From the NCBI GenBank assembly GCA_019671005.1, contig CM033726.1, positions 3,906,001 through 3,970,000 of the forward strand: a stretch of 64,000 nucleotides of DNA. The letters are read 5' to 3'. Both the position numbers and the translations under genes were made by a program. Source of the stretch: Hibiscus mutabilis. Lineage: Eukaryota > Streptophyta > Magnoliopsida > Malvales > Malvaceae. Shown one piece after another: positions 56,140 through 64,000 of this stretch; the first letter of the stretch is position 1, and each line of letters starts with the position of its first letter. The notes below the pieces were generated by a model. That model saw only the letters and a list, made by a program, of their open reading frames with translations, did not search any database and had not been told where the DNA came from.

Positions 56140-56704
56140 CTACATGTTTAAACTTAGAATGCATTACTAGATTGGCAGACAACCTCCTTTCCATCTCTCA
56201 TGTTCCACACCTTCGTCCCGCCCACTTATGTCCTTTAAACACAAAATAGAGATGGGATTTCAAATTTTTTATTTATTTCTTAAAGTTCGTTCCAATTATG
56301 TCCTTACTAATAAAAATTCATTTTTATTCTTCAAAATAATATTAAAATTATTAAAAGACAAATAGTTTTAGAATCAAATTTAAATAAAATCCAAAAAAAT
56401 CTAACATTCGGACACTTCTAACCTCTATCCATCCTTGGTGCCAAAATTTTAGGCTTTGGCATATTCCCAACCTACGTCTACTTAGAATGCTATATAGTAT
56501 TGATCAACGATAAATTGATCTCACATGATGAGACATTATCTCATCACTAGATTATTTAAAGAATGTCAAATATTTGAATTATAACGCTGCGAATAGAATA
56601 AATTTGATTAAAATGGTAGCTCTCTTAATAAACTTTTGTAGCATACAATTATATAAGTCAGTCGATAAATTAAATATAAATTATTATAAAAGGATAATTA
56701 TTTC
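56140..56704. other. AT-rich intergenic
   Basis: Nothing recognised: no frame with a domain, no RNA gene and no clear repeat pair. Confidence 0.4.
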
Positions 56705-57061
56705 ATACACAATCGGTGGAAACAAAAAGTTTCCATACTTGCTTTAGTTTTAGGGTTTAGGGTTTAGAGGTTAGGGGTTTAGGTTTAATGGTTTAGAATT
56801 GATGAGTCGTGATTATAATTTAAGGTTTGAGGTTATAATTTAAGGTTTATAAGTTAAAACCTAAACCTCTAACCGATTTACCCTAATTACTAAACCCTTA
56901 CCTCTAAACTATAAATTTTAGCCCCAAACCCTAAATTCTAATCACAACCACTAAATTCTAAACTCATAAACCTAAACCCTTAACCTCTAAAATCTAAATC
57001 TTAACCTAACCCCTAAAATTAAGGCATTTCTAAATTTTTTTTGTTTTTATTGCTTGTGTAT
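56705..57061. mobile_element. Foldback element made of degenerate telomere-like repeats
   Basis: The left half is rich in TTTAGGG-like words (56750-56860), the right half in CCCTAAA-like words (56860-57020), so the whole folds on itself. Ends ATACACAATC (56705) and, in reverse complement, ATACACAAGC (57061), each followed by an AACAAAAA word, look like terminal inverted repeats. It is not a true telomere array because the units are irregular and inverted. Confidence 0.55.
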
Positions 57062-57669
57062 TAAATATAAATCCTTATAAAAAATACGTTATAATGAAGA
57101 ACAAAAGAAAGAAAATTCCAAAAAGAAAAGAAAGAATAAAAACAGATAAAAGAACAAACACCCCGAAAGCATCATAGGATAGCAAGGTAGAATATATATA
57201 TATAAAAAGAAAGGTAACATCCCACTTATGAGAAGTTGCATGGAGTTAATCCCCCAAATTTGTTAATCTCCAATCAAGCCCACTCCATCTTTTTCATTTA
57301 AACAATTCCCATAATTGCAAACCATAAAGTTATTTGCCTTAGTGGACACTTGGGCATTTCCTTTTGGAACTTCTTTTATTTATTTATTTATTTATTTATT
57401 GTTTTGTTTCAAGTCCTTTCTTTTACCTCCCACTCATTTAAAAGTATGCCTTTTAGGCTTTAAACCTCACACACCTTATGGTTGAAAGCAAAGATATTAA
57501 TTTTAAAAACCCCAATATAATCCAACCCCATAAAGCTTGAAATATGATATGATATACATCAATATCCTTAAAGGAAAATTGGATATTTCCACTAATTATT
57601 AATCATATGATGTTCAAGAAGATTGTTCTTAGTCTTATTCATAATGTTCCACTAATGATATAATGATAA

Positions 57670-57716
<47 letters not shown>

Positions 57717-57815
57717 TTGAGTTAAATGACATTGAAACAATTGAAAAATTAATTGATTATTTAATAATGTGTTTTCATCTTATAAAATTTTATATAATAT
57801 CTTTAAATAATAATT
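57062..57815. other. Intergenic with two microsatellites
   Basis: Mostly single-copy-looking AT-rich DNA. (TTTA)n at about 57375-57400 and (AT)n at 57673-57714. No gene recognised. Confidence 0.5.
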
Positions 57816-58376
57816 TAGGGCTAAAAAAGAACCGAACGTTCGACGAACTATTCGTGAACTGTTCGGCAGGAAATTCGTTTATTTATTAAACGAACGAACA
57901 TGAACAAAAAATTTTGTTCGTTTAATTAAATGAACGAACACGAACAAGTGGCTCATTCATTCATTTACGTTCATGAATATTCAACAATTAGTTCGTTTAT
58001 GTTCGCTCGTTTATGTTCGTTTAAACCTATTCACGTTCGTTTAAATCTATTCACATATGCCCATTTATATTTATTATTTTTCATAACAAAACTAGTATAT
58101 TTTAAAAAAAATAAATTTATTCATATATGTTTGTTCGTTTATGTTCGTTTTAATTTATTCACATATGACCGCCTATGTTCAATCGTTTTTGTTCGTTTAC
58201 GTCCGTTTATCATTTTAATGAACGAACCCGAACAAGCTACATTCCTTAACGAACAAACACGAACAATAAATTATGTTCGTTTAGTTGTTCGTGTTTGTTC
58301 ATTTGTTCGATTAAAATTAAACGAACGAATATGAACATACCCTCGTTCGTGTTCGTTCAGTTCGTTTACATGCCTA
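57816..58376. mobile_element. hAT-like element rich in GTTCGTTT motifs
   Basis: Starts TAGGGCTAAAAAAGAAC and ends GTTCGTTTACATGCCTA; the ends are imperfect inverted repeats. The interior holds dozens of GTTCGTTTA/AACGAAC-type words in both orientations, which is why it contains a long but meaningless open frame. A truncated relative of its right end lies at 32584-32605. Target duplication unclear. Confidence 0.6.
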
Positions 58377-59769
58377 AATTATATAACCTAAGTGCTCTTT
58401 TAAGAAAACACTTTACTTCCTTTTAAAATATATCATTCACTTGAAACGTGCATTGAAAAACATGATTTGCTAAGCTGACGCGGTACACATTGTAGGGGTA
58501 GCTTTCTGTATAAGTATGAGAAAACGAAAAAAACAAACACATGAAGTTATTTACACAATTTGGAATGTAATCGACGATTATAAATTTTATAATATAATCG
58601 ACGATTTAAGTCCAACGTCTCAATCACTAGTTACAACCACATTCTTGTACAATAAAGTGAATTGAGCACTCTCAAATTAGCATGTAAATTCAAAACTAAA
58701 CACACACACATATATAGGCCACTAGCTCAAGTTGTCGCCCATTGAAGAAGTGAGACAGAATTATCTAGACCAGCAATCAACTTAATCCTCATCCATTATA
58801 TTGATAAACAATCATTATTTTTTTATAGTTTCTGTACATTTTATAGTTCATGTTTAGGGTTTGTGACTCTCTCTCCCAATAATGATTATTATTAGTATAA
58901 CATAGTTAGAAAATTTTGATTGTAGTGTTAAAATTAAAAAAAATCAAAACATTAAAAAGTCTTGTAAATTAAACCAACATTTGATAAATTAATGTATAAT
59001 ATAATTATGCGTAAAAATTATTCAAAAAATGAAGTATGCGACATAAAAAAGAGAGAAGAATTCTTACCAAATTAAGTTAAAATTATTAAAAGATTGATTA
59101 CTTATCATATAAAAAATCTAAAAAGTGTACGAGAAAATAAAAAAAATTGGACATAAGTGATTATCTTGAATAAAATAAAAGGATTTGAATTTTTTTAGAA
59201 TGTTTAGCGATAGAGAAAGATTAATATATAGTTATATAAGTTATTTTTTTTATAAAGCATTTTTAAGAAAAAATGGTCAGTCAAAATTGAACATTTATAT
59301 AAATTATTGTATATAAAAAGTAAATTTCTATTTTTATGGGATTATGAGAGCTTTACCCAATCCACTAAAGAATTTATCTAAAATTTATCTCAAGTAGAAA
59401 TTATTTGGTGACATGGACAGTTAACATTAAAATTAAATATAAATTAAGAAAGAAGACTAAATTTTTTAAATAAATAAATTTAAATAGAATTCGTCTGCTT
59501 TTTTATATGTCTTATTAATGATTTTATGATACTTGTATTATTAATATATAAAATAAAAATAATCATTAAAACAATAAAACTAATTATTAATACATATAAC
59601 TTAAAATTATTGACGAGACATATAAATAAGTGTAGAAAGGGACAGACGAAAATTGTTTTAAAAGTTTAATATGATAAAATTAAATTAAATTAAAAAATAA
59701 ATAATAAAATAGTAAAAAACAATTAATGTATTTGAATTTGAATTAAATATATTTTATTCATAAGTAGGG
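58377..59769. other. AT-rich intergenic
   Basis: No gene, RNA or strong repeat recognised. A pair of ATAATCGACGATT-like words (58568 and 58595) is the only local repeat noted. Confidence 0.4.
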
Positions 59770-59862
59770 ATGGAGTTTGCCTTGTTATTTAAAAAGCTCG
59801 AGAAGAAGTTCATGAACGAGAACGATGGAGATGCCACGCCAACTTATCAGGACCGTAAATGA
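59770..59862 (+). other. 30-codon open frame in a GC-raised island
   Basis: ATG to TGA encodes a charged peptide (starts MEFALLFKKLEKKF). About 150 bases here are visibly richer in GC than the surrounding DNA and include GATGCGGCCTCAATGGACGG. No family is recognised. It could be an exon remnant or chance; I do not claim a gene. Confidence 0.2.
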
Positions 59863-62800
59863 GCAAAATGATTCTGATGCGGCCTCAATGGACGGGTCAG
59901 ATCGATTAGCTTAAGATTATGTTCTCGTATATTTATTTGTTTTTAATTTTTAACGTTTTCAATGCACCAAAAAGAGTGATTACCTATTCTTCCAATGATA
60001 ATCAAACAGAATGTTTTGATCTAAATATATTAATTTTTAATTATTAGATCTTTTATGATTTTATTTTTATTTATCTTTAATTTTTAGACTAAAAAACTTA
60101 TTATTTTCTTCTTATCTTATACTTTAAGTTCTAATCTTTTGGTCAATAATCAATAACATACTCAACTTGTTTGTAGACAGAAAAAACATTTGTAAATGAG
60201 TTGTTTTTATATACAAATGGTGTATTTTACACAATATATTTATTTTAAGTTTAAGTCTTAAAATCTAAAATTTTAAACCTTAAATTCTAAAAACTAAAAC
60301 TTAAACTCTGAAACTAATGAGTTTCTATAAACTAAAGTTTAGACAATATGTATATCAAAATATTTTCTTTTGTACATACCATGAGCGAGTCTTATCATGC
60401 ATAAATATCATATACGTGTTTGTAGTTCAAATTTATTTTGGTTCAAATCCCACCATACATGGGTCTCATCCACCTTTATTATTAATAAATTCATATTTGC
60501 CGAGCAAAAAAAAGTATATATTTTGGTAGATTCATATTATCATTCTAATCCGTCTGTGCGTTATAATGACTGATTCTAATCATTATTGACTAGTGAATTT
60601 TTTTTACAAGTCATGTGCTAATAACGTGCTATATAACATGAAAAATATTTTGAGACACAAGTTTGTGTCTAAAGTTTATACAAGCCTTTTAATTTTAGGA
60701 TTTAGAGATTTATGTTGTGGTTTAGGGTTTAGGGTGTAAAATTTACGGTTTATGGTTAGAATTTAAAGTTTAGAGTTTAAGGTTTAGGTTTTAGGGTGTA
60801 AGGTTAGAAATTTAAGTTTTAGATTTTATAGCTTAAATATGAAGGGTTGTGTAAATTTTTTTACACAGCTTATGTATCAAATTATGACCCATATAACGTA
60901 AAGAGAATAAAACAAGCAAGAAGAAAAGATATGATAATAAAGAGCGAAATATGTTTTTTATTTTCTCTATACAATATTTTCTCTAATTTCTATATTTATA
61001 GGTATAAAAACAGACATTATATAAAATTATAATCCTAATAAATTACATTAACGTACTATTAATTTGAGGAGGGACTGTAATGACATTCTTATTGCATGTC
61101 ATCGATCGTTTTCAAGCCCCTTGCAACATCAAAAGCGAGCCATTAAAATGCTTTAATTTTTTAAATATTCAGTGGGAAACCATACTCTTAAATAATCAAT
61201 TAATTATAACTAGAACCTTCAGTTAAAGGTTAAATGTTCCTCCGTGATTAGTGTTTAATTAATTTGTAATTAATCATCTTGATCATTTGCCATAAACTAA
61301 AGAATCAAAACTTTGTTTATGGGCTGGAATTAAAAATAAATAAATAATCAATTTTGGAATCTCCCTATAAGCTTTAGCCTTTAAGGTTGAAATCCTACCA
61401 GTATTATTTTTTCCTTTTTTTTATATAAAAAAGGTTCCAATGAAATGGAACAGACACATGCTTGGGTCCTTAATGATGTTTTGTCTATTTGTCAAAAAAA
61501 TGATGTTTTGTCTGTCCATGATTGGGAGTTTATGCTTCTCGGCCTTTTTTGAACATTAAAAACGAAATGTTTTGAATGAGGCATATTAAGGTGTGAGGAT
61601 CATCTTCATAATGATTATTTGTAGTATTTAAATTTAAATTAATTGATCATAAAATGAATATTGAATAGCGACTAGTTACGAAGATCAAAAGACAAGAACA
61701 CCATTATCGATTGAACTCCTTCTTCCAACAACATTTAATTCAATTGTTATTTTTTTTTTACGTTTAGTGCAGAAGTCGTCTCTGAACTATACATGTTACC
61801 TTAATTTTTTTTTTCATTTTCCCCTTTTAACTTTAAAATGTTACCGTTGCCCTATTTTTTAAATATCTATTAAATATTTTTTGGTCGATCAAAATGTGTC
61901 ACGTGACATCTTAATTAAAGAAACACGATCAACTTTAAACAATAAGGACAAATAACATGTTAAATCTCTCCGATTTTATTTTTATTAAATTCATTTTTTT
62001 CAGAAAAGCATAATTAATTTGATTTTTTATGCATCTATAAAAACAAATATGGCTTGTGAAATAAGTATTTTTAAATAAGGTTAAAGAATTATTTCTCTTA
62101 AAAAACCAATCAACCTCCTCTTTAGAAAAAGTTTCAATTTGAGTTACAATTTAACGGACAATAATATATTGTCCCTTTTTGGTGTTTCTTTTATGTTAAC
62201 ACTACTAAATTTTAAATTTTAACTCTAAATTATAAATCATAAACCCTAAACTCTAAAAAATACATACTACTCAAAATTCCCTAAACTCTAATCTTAAACC
62301 CTAAACCTTTAACCTATTTTTTGTAATATGCATGTCTATCTTATGATCCATGTTCGGGGTGCGAGACTACTCTTCCCAACAATGTCGTCTCCAAGGTTTG
62401 AACTCGCATCTTTACATTGGGAGTGTAATGTGCCTTACCAATACCATCAACACTTGTCGGTCTTTAACCTAAATTTTTAATGTGAAATCTGAATAGAAGC
62501 ACTAAAAAAGACAAAGTAACTCTGGAAAGTACAAATTAGAGGAATTATTGGAGAATCATAGGATGTTTTTTTTTTTGTATACAAGTCAATACTATTACGA
62601 TTAATTAGGGTTTGGTTTTTTTAAACAGACAATAACTCTAAAGCTAAGAATCATTGTCTACATTTCCAAAGAGACCGAACATATGTCATGCATTGCATTG
62701 GCTAGAAAAAATCAAACATCAAATTAAAGGTTTAAAAAAAGAAAGAAAAGGTACTTTGAAAACAGAAATAAAAAACTTTTGCGATATTTTTTTAATATTT

Positions 62801-63047
62801 AGAGACGGAGCTATGATTAGACAGTAAAAGAATTAAATCATTTAACTTTTTAAAAATTAAAATTTAACCGGATGAATATTCAAATTAGCAAGAACTAAAA
62901 TCACTGCCATACAAAAAAAATGAGATACATACCTTCTCGTTCCCTTAGTGGCTCCTTTTTCTAGTAGTGCCAAATGCCAATATTATCTTGTATTTATGAT
63001 TAACCTTCCTTTTTTGGATAAGTGAGATAAGGAGCGTGTTTAAAAAT
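59863..63047. other. AT-rich intergenic with telomere-like motif clusters
   Basis: Two more clusters of degenerate TTTAGGG/CCCTAAA words: 60240-60320 with 60690-60840 (opposite orientations, flanked by TTTTACACA and TGTGTAAA words) and 62195-62320. A GGTTCAAATCCCACC word at 60440 and TTTGAACTCGCATC at 62397 resemble Pol III B boxes or SINE tails. No gene recognised. Confidence 0.4.
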
Positions 63048-63130
63048 GAGCCTTAGCTCAACTGGTTACTCAACATGTTTATGGAGCCAAGGTCACTTGT
63101 TCAAACCCCCTTGGCTACAATTCTCTCTTT
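63048..63130 (+). repeat. tRNA-derived SINE head (candidate)
   Basis: A box TAGCTCAACTGG (63054-63065) and B box GTTCAAACC (63099-63107), 45 nt apart, fit an internal Pol III promoter. The sequence does not fold into a normal tRNA (no proper acceptor pairing seen), so it is a SINE or tRNA-like relic rather than a tRNA gene. 3' end not determined. Confidence 0.5.
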
Positions 63131-63323
63131 ATTATGATTAACCTTCCCTTCGTCATTCTCATATAATTTCTATAGCTCTCTACATATCTAAACAATACTT
63201 AAATTATTCATATTTCATAGCATTTGAATGCACATGCTTTTTTTTAATATATCACTAATTTTAAATTATATTTTTTTAGAAAAGAAACAGAGTACTTGTC
63301 GTAAAATATAAATATTGCTTTTT

Positions 63324-63608
63324 TGTTATGATTAAAATAGCGAAGAACAATAATAAGAACAAAGAGATGAGAGAAATATAAAGATTTATATTTATTCTGA
63401 ATATTTAAGTGTGTACAGATTTGTATTTATTCTGAATATTCAAGTGTATACAATGCCTTCATCAAATCATCTATTTATAGGCGTAAGAAGTACATAATAC
63501 ATGAAACTCTAATTAATAAAGATAATATTTCTACTGATAAAGTAAATCAAATATCCTCGATGAAGTTCTTATCATGATAGACATCCATGTAGATAAATAT
63601 TCATAACA
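63324..63608 (-). repeat. 3' LTR of copia element 3 (minus strand)
   Basis: On the minus strand it runs from TGTTATGAATATT (63608) to ATCATAACA (63324), terminal inverted repeats TGTTATGA/TCATAACA. A purine tract AAGGGGAAG (63609-63617) precedes it. The LTR holds CTATAAATAG as a TATA box (complement near 63471-63480) and a 31-bp tandem duplication around TTATTCTGAATATT (63386-63445). Confidence 0.85.
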
Positions 63609-64000
63609 CTTCCCCTTGGATGTCTACCAAGATAATGTGTCTCGTTAAAACCTTACTAAGATAAAAACTCAGTAGGGAAAAATTTTCTTTAGTAAAGGAA
63701 AAACAGAACACACATCTTTGATACGCATAACATGTTGCCTTGTTAAAAACCTTACCTGGAAAACCCATTGGGACAAAACATCGGTTAAGGGGAAAAGAGT
63801 ACAACGCTTATTTACTCCCCCTTATGAAAATATCACATAAAATCTTTGAATCTTCATAATTCAATCTTGAATACTATTTTTCTGAAGATCATGAGGGACG
63901 AAAATTTGGAGTAATATGTTTCATTTTGCTATCTTTGATGTATCCACATTTCGATTGAGATATAAATTTTGCATTATCTCCACATAAGATTGCTTGTATT
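63609..64000 (-). pseudogene. Copia element 3, end of pol, cut by the window edge
   Basis: Minus-strand translation near 63905-64000 gives AILCGDNAKFISQSKCGYI, the RNase H end of copia pol (canonical LYEDNAACI-type motif, here with Cys-Gly before Asp). The downstream region contains GTAAGGTTTTTAACAAGGCA and related blocks typical of the stretch between copia RNase H and the 3' LTR. The rest of the element lies beyond the window. Confidence 0.75.

Noticed and set aside
56745..57015. Interstitial telomere array
   Set aside because: Units are irregular and switch orientation midway, with inverted ends; better read as a foldback element.
57930..58334. 134-codon plus-strand frame
   Set aside because: Its sequence is GTTCGTTT repeat of a hAT-like element; low complexity and no domain.
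63048..63130. Functional tRNA gene
   Set aside because: Only the A and B boxes fit; no acceptor stem or anticodon arm could be drawn.

Overview
This is nuclear DNA from a flowering plant, almost certainly a eudicot. The evidence is AT-rich intergenic DNA, spliced genes with short GT-AG introns, Ty1/copia and Ty3/gypsy remnants, plant-type LINEs (ORF1 with an RRM or a DUF4283 domain), and many hAT- and Mutator-like non-autonomous elements. I lean towards Malvales (cotton-like), but only weakly. One 100-N assembly gap lies at 29755-29854.

Layout. 1-6516: 3' end of a decayed Ty3/gypsy chromovirus with a 3.5 kb LTR, plus two copies in opposite orientation of an unclassified repeat (called family X here). 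6517-8884: a DUF4283 gag-like fragment and a broken three-exon very-long-chain 3-oxoacyl-CoA reductase (KCR) pseudogene. 8885-13880: stacked repeats: an LTR-like block with a U3 minisatellite, a hAT MITE with an 8-bp target duplication, a foldback MULE-like element and a solo LTR inside it. 13880-20996: a BNR-type LINE (RRM ORF1; EEP/RT/RNase H ORF2) split by a 1.5 kb solo LTR. 22147-23254: a second KCR copy, 3' truncated. 23460-24901: two foldback elements, one with a perfect 9-bp target duplication. 27258-29632: the only apparently functional gene, RGS1 (seven-transmembrane RGS protein), with seven exons visible and its 5' end lost at or beyond the gap. 34870-49042: the 3' half of a DDX3/DED1-type DEAD-box RNA helicase pseudogene, torn apart by a copia element, an LTR remnant, a 169-bp insertion and a 7.3 kb hAT-bounded insertion that itself holds LINEs. 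Its likely 3' UTR carries another 911-bp element. 50400-56139: a nearly full-length copia element lacking its 5' LTR. 56140-64000: AT-rich DNA with telomere-motif foldback elements, a GTTCGTTT-rich hAT-like element, a SINE-like sequence, and the 3' end of a minus-strand copia element running off the window.

The genes do not work together as a pathway. RGS1 is a G-protein signalling regulator at the plasma membrane; KCR is an ER enzyme of very-long-chain fatty-acid elongation, here decayed; everything else is transposable-element material. I found no new defence, metabolic or regulatory system. The most informative signals are the nested-insertion history of the helicase pseudogene, the decayed KCR duplicate pair, and the assembly gap that hides the RGS1 5' end. 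Exon boundaries and target duplications were read by eye.
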